A stretch of 64,000 nucleotides of DNA, taken from Sphingobacterium corticibacterium. Lineage in GTDB: Bacteria; Bacteroidota; Bacteroidia; Sphingobacteriales; Sphingobacteriaceae. A program made the translations under genes and the position numbers. Below, piece by piece: positions 1 through 10,700 of the stretch (positions are counted from its first letter, which is position 1; each line of letters opens with the position of its first letter). The stretch covers positions 62,001 to 126,000 of the forward strand of contig NZ_SGIT01000003.1 of NCBI RefSeq assembly GCF_004208525.1. The letters are read 5' to 3'. The notes below the pieces were generated by a model, which saw nothing but the letters and a program-made list of their open reading frames with translations, was not told the DNA's origin and did no database searches.

Positions 1-1065
1 GAAAATACTGATCCCGCCGTAGTATGTCCCCACCCATATCGAACCTCGTCGATCCTGAAAGATTGGACGGATCGAATTATCGGCTAATGAATAGGTATCA
101 TGTTCATCTTTAAGGAAGGTAACAAAACCAAGTTTTTCATCATAATAGTTTAATCCATTGATCGTGCCAATCCAGTATCCGCCTTGCCTATCGCGAACTA
201 AACTTCGCACATCGTTGCTACTTAGTGATGCCTGTCGGTTTCCTGCAGAGCCGTCGTTTGTGATATAACGAAACGTATCTTTCTCTTCCTCATATACATT
301 AATTCCGCCTTCTTTGGTGCCCATCCAAAATATTCCGGGTTTCATCTCGTAGACAAAACGGACATCAGCACTGTTTAATGCGCCCCTTCGCTGCTGGATA
401 TCATAGATAAGTTGGGGAGTTGACTGTCTAGAAAGTCCTTCGAATACATATACGCCGTTTGTCGTACTCAGCCAATGTCGACCTCGACTATCCTGATAAA
501 CCTGTTGGACATTCCCCGAGCCCGGAGGGAAAGTATGCCCCGCAATGTTTCTACCATTAAAGACTAAGAAACATTGTAGTTGATTTTCAGGGTTGGATTT
601 TAATAAAAACAGCCCTGCACTAGAACAAAACCAGACATTACCATTACGGTCCTGATCAATAGCATAGATAAACGGCTCGGGTGATCCTCTCCCTACAAGT
701 GGAACCCTTAAAAATCGATCAGATTTCCGATCATACAAGTTAATACCTTGCCCCGTACCTATCCAAAGTCTGTTTTGATTGTCTTCAAAAATAGCCGTTA
801 CATAATTATCCGACAGCGATGTGCTATCAGAAAGTACATTTCTATATGTAACAAACCGATGCGCATCATACTTGTTTAGCCCGTCCCGTGTTGCAATCCA
901 CATCAAATCCAAATGATCCTGTGCTATTGCAAAAATGGTACTTTGCGACAAACCGTCTTTTGTCGAAACGTGCACAAACTTTACCTGATCAGCAAAAGGC
1001 TGCGCATGTAAAAAGTCGCTTATTAAACAGAGACATAACAGTAGTATTTTTAGGATTATCTTCAT
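1..1065 (-). CDS. Two-component regulator propeller sensor, N-terminal part (hybrid two-component system type)
   Basis: This reading frame opens at an ATG at 1065 and runs without a stop for 355 codons to the window edge, so the gene is incomplete. Residues 1-22 form a signal peptide ending in HAQ. The rest consists of propeller repeats of the Reg_prop type: DGLS at 37-40, then about seven blades with the pattern W-I-G-T-x-x-G-[LI]-x-x-[YF] (for example MWIATRDGLNKYD at 55-67, later LWIGTGQGINLYD and IWVGTYYGGISIF). In Bacteroidota such periplasmic propellers are the sensor half of hybrid two-component systems that bind an oligosaccharide and switch on the neighbouring PUL. Its place right after the GH88 gene, on the same strand, makes it the likely regulator of PUL1. 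The kinase, receiver and AraC-type output domains would lie outside the window; a stand-alone propeller protein cannot be excluded. Confidence 0.85.
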   Translation of the reverse strand, partial: MKIILKILLLCLCLISDFLHAQPFADQVKFVHVSTKDGLSQSTIFAIAQDHLDLMWIATRDGLNKYDAHRFVTYRNVLSDSTSLSDNYVTAIFEDNQNRLWIGTGQGINLYDRKSDRFLRVPLVGRGSPEPFIYAIDQDRNGNVWFCSSAGLFLLKSNPENQLQCFLVFNGRNIAGHTFPPGSGNVQQVYQDSRGRHWLSTTNGVYVFEGLSRQSTPQLIYDIQQRRGALNSADVRFVYEMKPGIFWMGTKEGGINVYEEEKDTFRYITNDGSAGNRQASLSSNDVRSLVRDRQGGYWIGTINGLNYYDEKLGFVTFLKDEHDTYSLADNSIRPIFQDRRGSIWVGTYYGGISIF

Positions 1066-1109
1066 CGTCAGCTCGCGGCGGAATAACGCACGCCGAGGTG
1101 TCAAATTAA

Positions 1110-2276
1110 TCAAAAATTTCCGTTTTTACGCAAAAGTGCCTCTAAATAATAATAGTCTGCATAGATCAACGGGACATCTACTTCCGAATGATGCGGTTTA
1201 GAGCCGGTGCTATGTGTCAACAGGAAGCCGCTGTTTGTACCTTTCGCATTCCTATAGTTGGCAGTCAAGGAAGTTATGATACGATCGGCTAGCTTCCTTA
1301 AAACAGGTTTATCGGAAATCAGATGGTCAAGTTCGTATAGTGCGGACGCCATAACAGCGGCTGCAGACGCATCTCGCGGCTCATTAGGAATAGTAGGAGC
1401 ATCAAAATCCCAATAGGCGACACCATCTTCGGGTAATCTTTCTGACAACCAAGAAAAAAGAGCCAAGGCTTTTCCCAAAAAACGCTCTTCTTTCGTTTCA
1501 CGGTAACACATCGTGAAGCCATATAAAGCCCATGCCTGTCCTCTAGACCATGTCGACTCATGCGCATAACCCTGATGGGTATGTCGGTGTTTCACCTCAC
1601 CTGTTTGGGGATCATAGTCAACCACATGATAACTTCCTCCATCCGGTCGAAAATGATTTTCGAGGGTTTTGTCGGCATGTGATAAAGCTATCCGATAATA
1701 GGTCGAATCCCCTGTTAACTTCGTCGTCGCAAATAACAGTTCCAAGTTAAGCATATTGTCAATGATCACCGGAAATTGCCATTTATCCGTATTATGATCC
1801 CAAGAACGGATACAGCCCACCGTGGGATTGAACCGCGAAGAGAGCGTCTTCGCTGCATGGATAATGACGTCGCGGTAATGGCTATCGCCTGTTAGCTGAT
1901 AACCTTTACCAAAGCTGTTGTACACCTTAAAGCCCATATCGTGCGTTCGTCCATTGTCCTTTTCTCCTTCTATTCTCGCCGTAGCCGTTTTTGCCCAGTC
2001 TTTCCACGATTTGTCCTTGGTTAATGCAAACATCTGCCACAGCACACCTGGATAAAAACCGCTCGTCCAATCGCCCCTACGCACCAGTTGCAATTCACCT
2101 TTTTCCATCGTACGCGGTGAGACCCCTATTGAATCCTTTACCAATTGTTCCGTATATTCTACCAAATGACGGAGCTGCTCCGCCGCATCCGCTACGATCT
2201 TCTCGTCCTGCCGAGATTGTCCCCATCCCGAGAAAGAATAGCAGACAAATATTAGACACCATATATACTTGTTCAT
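1110..2276 (-). CDS. GH88 unsaturated glucuronyl hydrolase
   Basis: The 388-residue protein matches glycoside hydrolase family 88 over its length. Family 88 enzymes hydrate the 4,5-unsaturated uronic acid that a polysaccharide lyase leaves at the non-reducing end of an oligosaccharide. The two catalytic aspartates of the family are recognisable: D113 in the THDMGF motif and D173 in VIIDNMLNLELLF. A type I signal peptide (residues 1-20, cleavage after GWGQ) suggests a periplasmic enzyme. It is the last enzyme gene of PUL1 before the sensor, one base after the lipoprotein gene, so it is surely cotranscribed. Its presence implies that a lyase acts upstream, which fits the lyase-like domain of the fusion protein at 7754-11326. 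The exact disaccharide (glucuronic or iduronic, linked to hexosamine or another sugar) cannot be told from sequence. Confidence 0.9.
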   Translation of the reverse strand: MNKYIWCLIFVCYSFSGWGQSRQDEKIVADAAEQLRHLVEYTEQLVKDSIGVSPRTMEKGELQLVRRGDWTSGFYPGVLWQMFALTKDKSWKDWAKTATARIEGEKDNGRTHDMGFKVYNSFGKGYQLTGDSHYRDVIIHAAKTLSSRFNPTVGCIRSWDHNTDKWQFPVIIDNMLNLELLFATTKLTGDSTYYRIALSHADKTLENHFRPDGGSYHVVDYDPQTGEVKHRHTHQGYAHESTWSRGQAWALYGFTMCYRETKEERFLGKALALFSWLSERLPEDGVAYWDFDAPTIPNEPRDASAAAVMASALYELDHLISDKPVLRKLADRIITSLTANYRNAKGTNSGFLLTHSTGSKPHHSEVDVPLIYADYYYLEALLRKNGNF

Positions 2277-2277
2277 A

Positions 2278-2823
2278 TTAATCGATTTGAATAGTACGTC
2301 TAAACGCGGTAGAAAAAATGTCGACGCGGAACTGTTCCTGGATATTATCCACCAAATTAATATTAACAGACCGCCGTCCCGTAGCCGCCGTATTATTTAA
2401 AAGCTTGAGATAGATTTTAGCTTGTGCTTTCTTGGCATTAGGAAAAACCAATTGATATTTGCCCTCTACAGGATTAAGCACTTGTCCTGTTTCGTCGACG
2501 ACTTCAAAGTCTTCTCCCCGGACTGCCGGAACTGCAGTTTCTGCTAAATCTCCCGTACTGACTTCATACGTTGCAACCGCATTATAATTACGCTCAAATT
2601 CTGAATAGAACTGCACCGGTAGCTCCAATAGCGTCGTCTGCTCGCTATTCACCGTCATCGCACTGTTATTATTCGGCACATAAACAATATAATAATGGTG
2701 TTCATATTCCGATAAGCCTGCGGGATAGTCTCGATCCTCGCAGCCAACAAAAAGAGTTGTCAATATACAGGCCGTGAAACCAAACGTAAGGCCAAGCATT
2801 ATTTTATTTATTATTGTCTTCAT
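2278..2823 (-). CDS. Small PUL lipoprotein, DUF4843/DUF1735-like
   Basis: I chose the ATG at 2823 because it directly precedes a lipoprotein signal (lipobox FVGC, cysteine near residue 27 or 28) and starts one base after the susD stop; an in-frame ATG at 2862 lies inside susD. The mature part, about 150 residues, is beta-rich and resembles the DUF4843/DUF1735-like domains commonly encoded after SusD genes. Members of that position in a PUL are usually surface glycan-binding or accessory lipoproteins that assist the SusCD complex. The family assignment is tentative; I recognise no catalytic motif. The gene sits between susD and GH88 with one-base gaps on both sides, which indicates translational coupling. 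Confidence 0.75.
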   Translation of the reverse strand: MKTIINKIMLGLTFGFTACILTTLFVGCEDRDYPAGLSEYEHHYYIVYVPNNNSAMTVNSEQTTLLELPVQFYSEFERNYNAVATYEVSTGDLAETAVPAVRGEDFEVVDETGQVLNPVEGKYQLVFPNAKKAQAKIYLKLLNNTAATGRRSVNINLVDNIQEQFRVDIFSTAFRRTIQID

Positions 2824-2824
2824 A

Positions 2825-4483
2825 TTATTTCCAATTAGGGTTTTGTGTAACATTTCCTCCACTCAGCGAGATTTCGTTCAATGGCACAGGATAAAGATAA
2901 TCTTTTGCAGTATCAAAGCGTCGTGTCGAAGCCGCCTCGACCACGACAACCTCATCGTCATTCAAATTTAAATTGGAAACGTCCGCACCTTCCCAATCTG
3001 TTTGATTGTATTTAGCCCCCAGTATATGCTGGGTTAATACGATTTCTGCCAACTTCCAACGTATAATATCTGTATACCGAAATCCTTCTAAGGCAAGTTC
3101 CACTGTGCGCTCGCGCCGTATCTCCTCCAGCATATTCAGCTGGTGATTAGCCACAAACGCATTTGTCAATTCCACGTTCATCCCCACCCGGCTCCGCAAT
3201 GCATTAATGGTACGGTTAAGGTCACTATCGGATATCTCACCGTCCAATTCATATTTTGCCTCGGCATATGTTAATAAGACCTCCCCATAACGGATCAGAA
3301 TTTTATCCGTTGTTCCAGCACTATTAATTTGCCAATCTTCTGCACTAAATCCTTTTTTCGTTGCATAACCTGTGCGAGAGCCTAAAGTTGTAGTTGGTAT
3401 CCACGGCCCTTTATACGCCTGTTCGCCTGCCTGGAAAAGTGTATAGCTTAAACGGGGGTCACGGTGATCAAATATACTATTGTACCGCTCCTCATCTCCC
3501 TCTTGAATATAGAACGATGATCTATTTTCTTTCAGTTCGTTGTGCTCATTATACGCCGGAAGTCCGTCTTCATACAAGTATTGACGAATCAAGTTTCGTG
3601 TAACTGCCACACGTCCATTCTCCAAATCGCGCGAGTAATTATGTCCAAGAATCAAATTTGATGAGCTTTCGCCATAAATTTTAACAAAAATATTCTCTTT
3701 ATTTGCTGGGCCGTCACCCTCATTCACAAATAATCTTCCATAGTCTGCAAACAGTACGTGGCCTTCGTTCATCACGAATAATGCGGCTTCTATCGCCTGC
3801 TGCAAGTGCTCTTCGTAACCGCTTTCACCATGATATTTCCCAAATGTGCCGAGAAATAATCCGACTCTTGCTTTCAGTGCCTGTGCCGAGCTCTTGGTTA
3901 CACGACCATAATCTATAGTGGGCAAAGCACCGAATGCAGGCAGCCAGTCCTTAGCAAAATCAAGATCCTCGTATATCTGCGTAGCAATTTCACTTTTTGC
4001 TGTACGCGGCATCTCTAATTCTTCCGAGTCAAAATCTAATGTTGCCGTTACTAAAGGTACATCGCCATAGCGTTGTACGAGTTGAAAATACGCATAGGCT
4101 CTAAAAAATCGTGCTTCAGCCAAGTATCGGTTCCTTACCTCATCGGCAACCGACGCTCGCCCACCTTTCTCCAGTATATTGTTTGCCGTAAAAATCATGT
4201 CGTACGGATCAGACCATTCGCCGCTCGTGCTCGGAATACTCCAGGCGCCATTGCTTGTCAGGTTCACCGTTTGATTCACATTGTCGTCTGCGCGGGCATC
4301 CAACTGCACTCCACCAAGCTGCTGGTATAAACGATTGGCGGCAAATTTAAGATCATTCTCTGTGTTCCAGAAGTCCTGATCGGAGAATTCCGTTTCGGGG
4401 AAACGATCCAAGCTACAACTACCCAAAAAGATAATCAACGTAGCTAGCGTCACTGCTTTTATAGAGATGTTTATTACTTTCAT
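2825..4483 (-). CDS. SusD/RagB family glycan-binding lipoprotein (PUL1)
   Basis: This 552-residue protein has a lipoprotein signal (lipobox LGSC near residue 23) and the SusD hallmarks: the N-terminal LDRFPETEFSDQDFW segment, TPR-like helices with AEARFFRAYAYFQLVQRYGDVPLV at roughly 140-165, and the C-terminal block with RRERTVELALEGFRYTDIIRWKLAE followed by YLYPVPLNEI and a final NPNW. SusD proteins form the lid over the SusC barrel and bind the polysaccharide at the cell surface. The gene follows the susC gene after 11 bases and is followed by the small lipoprotein gene after one base. Length and motifs are ordinary for the family, and nothing appears broken. Confidence 0.95.
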   Translation of the reverse strand: MKVINISIKAVTLATLIIFLGSCSLDRFPETEFSDQDFWNTENDLKFAANRLYQQLGGVQLDARADDNVNQTVNLTSNGAWSIPSTSGEWSDPYDMIFTANNILEKGGRASVADEVRNRYLAEARFFRAYAYFQLVQRYGDVPLVTATLDFDSEELEMPRTAKSEIATQIYEDLDFAKDWLPAFGALPTIDYGRVTKSSAQALKARVGLFLGTFGKYHGESGYEEHLQQAIEAALFVMNEGHVLFADYGRLFVNEGDGPANKENIFVKIYGESSSNLILGHNYSRDLENGRVAVTRNLIRQYLYEDGLPAYNEHNELKENRSSFYIQEGDEERYNSIFDHRDPRLSYTLFQAGEQAYKGPWIPTTTLGSRTGYATKKGFSAEDWQINSAGTTDKILIRYGEVLLTYAEAKYELDGEISDSDLNRTINALRSRVGMNVELTNAFVANHQLNMLEEIRRERTVELALEGFRYTDIIRWKLAEIVLTQHILGAKYNQTDWEGADVSNLNLNDDEVVVVEAASTRRFDTAKDYLYPVPLNEISLSGGNVTQNPNWK

Positions 4484-4494
4484 AGTTTTGTCTT

Positions 4495-7400
4495 TTAAAA
4501 GGTTACATTTAGACCAAAAGAAACAGAGCGGAAGAACGGATAAGCCGTCGCGGACACATCGTTCGGAACTTCAGGATCGAATACATTCAACACATCTGTG
4601 TGCTCCCACAAATCTTGTCCAGAGAAAAATACCCGAAGCTTTTGGATCGCCGGAGTACGAAGAGGAACCGTATAACCTAGCTGCAGATTTTTAAGGCGGA
4701 CATAGGCCCCGTTCTGAATATACCTGTCCGATGGTCGATAATTGTGCGCACTCGTTTGGTACATTCGAGGGAAAAAAGCTTCTGGATTATCTGGTGTCCA
4801 GCGGTCCATATGGATAGTCCACGGTAAATCCGCAGTACCCAACATAGGCGACAGTGTAGCTTGATTGATCAAAAACACCCGTTTGGCGACCCCTTGAAAA
4901 AAGATGCTAGCGTCAAAGCCCTTCCATTGAAAGTCCAGATTAAGTCCATAGAAATAGCGCCCGTTAGTCGTTCCATAGTTTATTAAATCCCCAGGTTCCT
5001 CTGGTGTACCCCCACCGGCGCTGATTACCCCGTCGCCATTTAAATCCAGGTATTTAACATCTCCAGCCCCCGCATTGTTCGGAAAAAACGGTGTAGACAC
5101 CGATTGTTTATATTGATCGTATTCCTCTTGGGTCTGGAAATAACCGTCTGTCTTATATCCCCATACTGTATTCATCGGATACCCTTCCAATAGTTCCACA
5201 TATCCTTCGTTGATGATATTTCGACCATCAAACTTCACCAGTTCATTTTGATTATCCGACAGGTTCAATCCGATAGAATAGCTGAAGTCATTTACTTTAT
5301 CACGCCATTTTAGATCAAACTCCCAGCCCCAACTTTTCAGCTCTCCGACATTAAAACGGGGCACATTAATTCCAATAATGGAAGGTAAATTTAGAGCTGC
5401 CAGCATGTTTTTATTACGCTTGACGTAGTAATCTCCAGTAAATGACAATCGGTTCTCTAGGAAAGTCATGTCCAAACCGATGTTACTCTGTTCGACAATT
5501 TCCCAAGTTTTCTGTGCGGAAGCTAACTCTCTTTGGTACAAAAACTGTGTCCGTAGGTTGTTAAACACCAATCGATCTTCTTCGCTTGTAGGCACATTCA
5601 ACCCACTAGTTAGTAGCGGAATATAGTCGTAAAACCCCAAGGAGGAGCCATTTCCCAATTGCCCCCAGGAACCCCGTAATTTCAACTGATCAAAAATACC
5701 GTTATCACGCAGGAAATCTTCCTGATCCAAACGCCATGCTGCCGAGAAAGACGGAAATAATTTCCATCTATTTTCGGGAGCCAGACGCGAACTACCGTCG
5801 TAGCGGACGGAAGCTTCAAACAAGTATTTCTCTTGAAAATTATAGTTCAAACGACCAAAATACGACGCAATTGCCCATGTCTCGACCAAATCGCCATTGG
5901 TCTTGGTTAATGGATCACCATAGTTTAAGCTAAAAAAGTCGTTGGTGATCATAGACTGTGCTCCTGCCGTGAGTTCATCCTTACGGTATTCCTCATAAGA
6001 AGTTCCACCCAAGAGGGTAAAATGGTGATCGTCTGCCACATCGAAATTATAGGTAGCTACCGCTTGGAGGTTATTGAGATATCCCCTATTTTTTGTGTTT
6101 TCCGTGCTATTTGGATTATGGATGGAGAAGCGTGTGGTATTTGTAGAACGTCCGTACCACATCAACGTACGTCGGTTACGAACAGACGAATAATAATCCT
6201 GATTACGCGATCCACTCAAATCTACCGTTAATCCCTTTACAAGGTCTTTAATTTTCAAATTAGCCCGCCCCGTGAAAGACTCATATAAACGTCGCCATTC
6301 GCCGCCGTTTTTTTGAATATCCACAGCGTTTATCTGCAAATCCCCGTTATAGGGTTGCCCGGTTACATCTTCCTCCGGAACATATAAGCTTTGGCGTGTA
6401 CGGCTTCGATACAAACGATTGATGATCTGATCCGTACCATAGGCATTTTCATTTACTTCAGACCCTACGTAGTTAGCTGAAATATCCAAGCTGATGTATT
6501 TGTTTACTTCGGTGCTGAGGTTAGTACGTAGCGTATAACGGGAATTGTCATCCGGTCCGTATCGTAATACTCCGTCACGGTGATAATAACCGGTTGAGAT
6601 ATTATAAACCGTTTTTTCTCCTCCCCCACTGACAGATAGATTATGATTGTGCATCCCACTATATTTATTCATCCCCTCCGTCACCCAATTGTTGTTTCCA
6701 AAATATTCCCACCTATCTTGCGTTGGGTTTGGACGCACAGAGAAGTTCGGGTTTTTCAACCACTCTATTTGCTCTTCGGTAAATTCCGGGTTTCCCGTCG
6801 CATTTAGCCGAGATTCATTAATTAGAATCTGTTCATCCCAGGAGTTTAAACGTTCCGGTCTGCGAGCGGCCACGTTTACACCATAATAGTTATTGTAATT
6901 GATAATGGGTTTACCTTGTTTTCCCTTTTTTGTCGTTACTAAGATAACACCTCCCGCTGCTCTCGCACCATATATAGCCGATGCCGAGGCATCTTTCAAT
7001 ATGGATATAGATTCGACATCTTCCGGATTAATCAGATTCAGATCCATTTGTATACCATCCACCAGTACCAAAGCAGACATTGCATTCGCAGAACTGAACC
7101 CACGGATACGAATACCATATCCCTCGCTACCTGGTTTACCGCTTCCACGCGTGACAGCTACGCCAGGCAATGTTCCTTGTAAGGCTCCGGTCAAATTAGC
7201 CACCGGCCGGTCGACGAGTTCATCGCCACCAATCTGTGAGACGGCTCCACTGAGGTTAACCTTCTTTTGGGTACCATATCCAACGACCACGACTTCTTCC
7301 AAAGCCCCCTGATCCTGCAGAACCACGTTGACTGTCGTTTGTACTCCCACTAAAACCTCTTGTGTTTGGAATCCTACCAAACTGAATAATAAGATTGCTG

Positions 7401-7620
7401 ATTCTCCCGCTTGAATTTCGTAGACACCACGTTCATCGGTGACTGCTATCTGCGAACCATCTTTGACTTTAACCGTGACGTTAATAGCAGGTGTTCCATT
7501 CTCGAAACGAACTTCTCCTCTTATTGTTCGCGCCGACTGGGCATAAACAAAATTTAATGTTAAGAGCATGTAGCCTATGATTAGTGCACCATTGCTCATT
7601 CGGTTTAAAATTTTTATCAT
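4495..7620 (-). CDS. SusC/RagA family TonB-dependent outer-membrane transporter (PUL1)
   Basis: The 1041-residue protein is a complete SusC-type transporter. Residues 1-28 form a signal peptide ending YAQ; 33-105 are a carboxypeptidase-regulatory-like domain; the TonB-box-like segment EEVVVVGYGTQKK is at 108-120; the plug follows to about 232 with the family signature ESISILKDASASAIYGARAAGG; the rest is a 22-strand barrel ending in an aromatic residue (LNVTF). It imports oligosaccharides across the outer membrane with TonB/ExbBD energy, together with the SusD encoded 11 bases downstream. A 133-base gap separates it from the upstream GH2-lyase gene. I did not find an exact TAnnTTTG promoter in that gap, so the gene may depend on readthrough from GH18. 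Confidence 0.96.
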   Translation of the reverse strand: MIKILNRMSNGALIIGYMLLTLNFVYAQSARTIRGEVRFENGTPAINVTVKVKDGSQIAVTDERGVYEIQAGESAILLFSLVGFQTQEVLVGVQTTVNVVLQDQGALEEVVVVGYGTQKKVNLSGAVSQIGGDELVDRPVANLTGALQGTLPGVAVTRGSGKPGSEGYGIRIRGFSSANAMSALVLVDGIQMDLNLINPEDVESISILKDASASAIYGARAAGGVILVTTKKGKQGKPIINYNNYYGVNVAARRPERLNSWDEQILINESRLNATGNPEFTEEQIEWLKNPNFSVRPNPTQDRWEYFGNNNWVTEGMNKYSGMHNHNLSVSGGGEKTVYNISTGYYHRDGVLRYGPDDNSRYTLRTNLSTEVNKYISLDISANYVGSEVNENAYGTDQIINRLYRSRTRQSLYVPEEDVTGQPYNGDLQINAVDIQKNGGEWRRLYESFTGRANLKIKDLVKGLTVDLSGSRNQDYYSSVRNRRTLMWYGRSTNTTRFSIHNPNSTENTKNRGYLNNLQAVATYNFDVADDHHFTLLGGTSYEEYRKDELTAGAQSMITNDFFSLNYGDPLTKTNGDLVETWAIASYFGRLNYNFQEKYLFEASVRYDGSSRLAPENRWKLFPSFSAAWRLDQEDFLRDNGIFDQLKLRGSWGQLGNGSSLGFYDYIPLLTSGLNVPTSEEDRLVFNNLRTQFLYQRELASAQKTWEIVEQSNIGLDMTFLENRLSFTGDYYVKRNKNMLAALNLPSIIGINVPRFNVGELKSWGWEFDLKWRDKVNDFSYSIGLNLSDNQNELVKFDGRNIINEGYVELLEGYPMNTVWGYKTDGYFQTQEEYDQYKQSVSTPFFPNNAGAGDVKYLDLNGDGVISAGGGTPEEPGDLINYGTTNGRYFYGLNLDFQWKGFDASIFFQGVAKRVFLINQATLSPMLGTADLPWTIHMDRWTPDNPEAFFPRMYQTSAHNYRPSDRYIQNGAYVRLKNLQLGYTVPLRTPAIQKLRVFFSGQDLWEHTDVLNVFDPEVPNDVSATAYPFFRSVSFGLNVTF

Positions 7621-7753
7621 AACATGTTGGTTTAACTTGGACTTTTACGTCTATAATTTGAGGTCTCTCCATACAAAGTTCCACCTTCCTGTGTATTTTG
7701 GGGGAGAGAAATTGTTTATTTGAGAGGATAAATCGCTCTACATCGTTATTTTG

Positions 7754-10700
7754 TTACATCCACAGTAAAGGATGACGAATTGGGGAGTTGCGTTTTACCT
7801 CTAGCTCATTGTAATCCAAGGGTAATTGACCCCATAACTGCAGCCATTGTGACTGCTCGAACATAGTGCTTCCCAAAAGTAGAAATGGATGGGCTATAGG
7901 CCAATTATCCCAGTACATGACATCTTTACCAAAAGGCCAGGACACTTTGCTCTTGACATAAGGCACCATAAATTGTATTGCCTTTTCGAGATTCTTTTCA
8001 CCAAATTGAAAAGTATGAATGGTCGTATCATCGTCTTTTAACATATAACATATACCCGCAAAGACATCTAGATTAAACAGCGAATAACCATAAGGCTTAG
8101 TACGTTCCAATTCTAATGGGAAGCTCCCGTCATTTGCCATTTGATTAGGCAACAAAACGGAGCGATATCTTTCATTTGCAAAGGCTAACGCCTCCTCATC
8201 TCCAATATACTGTGCAAAGGCTACAACCTGCAGGATCCAGCAGGCTGCATGATTATTTTTTGTGTCTCTTTCCTGTAAACCGTAAGGATGTGTCATGATC
8301 CATTCCAAATAAGTCGAAAACCAAGATTTTGTTCCTACATAGATTTCATGTGGAAGCTCACGGGCGTCATGCAATACTTTTAGTGCACGCGCCACCTCTA
8401 CGAGGTGAATGCCATCAATAATGCCGATGCCACGCCCAGTGGCTATACCTTTTATGGCCTGTGCATATTCCATGGAGGGATTCATTTTCGTTTTCGGATC
8501 TATGAACCATGCCTTCAAGTGTTTCAATGAAGCATCTCGATAGCGTGCGTCGCGGGTCAGTTCCCATGCCGAGACCAGTGTTCCAACGATGTCGCCTAAG
8601 CGCATAACAAGGTTTCGGTGATCTATAAAATTATCAGGGTTACTCAAACCATCTTTCCGGATGTAAGGCCCTTCGGGATTATTCGGATCCGGCCACCAAT
8701 AATCCCCTTCCGAATAAAAGTCGTGCTTTCCGCCAGCACTGCGTGGAGAAACACTGCTGGTAACCGTTAACCGAGGTAAGGTTAACGCTTCTTCCGCTTC
8801 CTTCAATACACTCGCTTTAATGCGCTTTGACACCTGTGCCCTGACATTGACAGTGGTATGGGACAGATCCAAGATACAGGTATTCAAGCTGTCAGCCTTA
8901 ACCGTGACCACCACATTCTTTCCCGTACGTACTAAAAGCAGCAAAGCTCTACCGTTATAGGCTTGCAGACGCCGGCTGCCATCAGAGGTTCCCTGATCCA
9001 CTAACAGTTTTCCTTCGCCTACCGCATCGAAGCTAATATAGTTACTTGCATCGAGACAGCGCACACCATTTTCATCAAAGAGCTGTGCCTGTAGCAAAAG
9101 TGTATCCTGTTGTTCTTCCAAGACCTCTAGTGCCACCCGTACTGGCTTGCCCCAGCGTTCAGTCTGATATTCCTGTACCAGCATGTCACGGATCGTCAGT
9201 CCGTTTTTATATCCGATCGCTTCCAGCTTATTTTCACCGGTTTTAAATTTCACCATCCAGCGTAAACCTGCCGCCGGGAAATCCTGGCTATCGCGTTTTC
9301 GCTTACCCAAGCTTTCCCCATTGAGGAACAGTTCTACTTCCTGGCAATTCGAATAGACTTTCACCATCCTCTCTTGTCCCTCATTTCCCCAACGGACCGG
9401 CCAGTTGTGTCCATAAATATGAATCATCGGTTTCTCGGCCCAGTAGGATTGAAAAACATAATAGGATTCTTTCTTCTTAAAATCACGTGCCACGACGCCC
9501 TTTTGGTTCATGTAAGGAACAGGGTTTTCAGGGCGTATTGGTGTAGTGAAGTCTTTGAAAGGCCAATAAGCTGTACCGGTGAGCCAAGGCATCGTTTCCT
9601 GTTCCTTTAAATGCCAGTCAATCAAATTCACCATATAACTCTCGCTCCAATCACCGTCCTTCGAAACCCGCGACGGTCCGCCGTACAAGGATGCATCACC
9701 TGCGCGTTCATCAGCAGTAGTACTACGCATCACTTCGGATAACCCGGCATCTGGTGTTTCCGAATGCCGACCGGCATGACTGTCACCTCCCCATTCCACA
9801 TGCAGAAAATGATCTACCCTTTCAAATTCATTCCTACTCGCTTTTTTATAATCGGTATATACACCACGATACCAACCAGCCCATATCGACGGTGAATACA
9901 CATCCACAATATCCTTACAGAAGTCGCACCGTCGAATAGCCGTTTTACGGCTATCGTCCAGCTGATGCGACAGGTCGTGTAACTCTTTCATAAATGCCCT
10001 TATTTTCTGTTGGTCAAACTCATCAAAATCGCCCGGCCAGTCATTCTCATTACCTAAGCCCCAGATGATAATGGATGGATGGTTAAAATGTTGCTGAATC
10101 ATATTCGTCAGCATCCTTTTCGCCTGCTGCTGATAAACAGGGCCACCTAGCCCCCCACGACACCAGGGAATCTCTTCCCACACCAAAATACCTAATGAAT
10201 CGCAGGCATCCAGGACAATACCCGACTGCTGGTAATGCCCCAAACGAATAAAATTGACACCCATTTCTTTCATCATCCGCATTTCCTGCCAGATCTGCTC
10301 CTCGGTCATAGCAGGCCCCACACCTGCATGGTCTTCATGCCGATGGGTACCCCGTAACAACAACCGTTTTCCGTTGAAGTTAAATGGCCCCGACCGGACG
10401 AACTCAAAATTCCGAAAACCTATCCGTTCGGAGATCAAGGCCGTATCGACACCCTGTATCACTGCGACTTCTAGGGTATATAGATAAGGGTCGTTTGGAG
10501 ACCACATATTTGGTTGCTGCACACGGATATCCCCTAGCATTTGGACTTCGGATCCTGTCTGTAACTGTACGCTCTTGTTCTGCTGAGCGACTATCTTTCC
10601 CGATTGATCTTTAATAGTAGTATGGATGTCTGCAATAGACACTTCATCTGGGTTCCACAGCTGTGCCCGCAAAGCGACCATTCCATCGTTGTCCGTCAAC

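Noticed and set aside
6899..7312. 137-residue plus-strand frame inside susC
   Set aside because: It is antisense to the conserved SusC plug; its composition is explained by the complement of the plug codons.
7481..7684. 67-residue minus-strand frame overlapping the susC start
   Set aside because: It overlaps the susC signal-peptide region in another frame and has no recognised domain.
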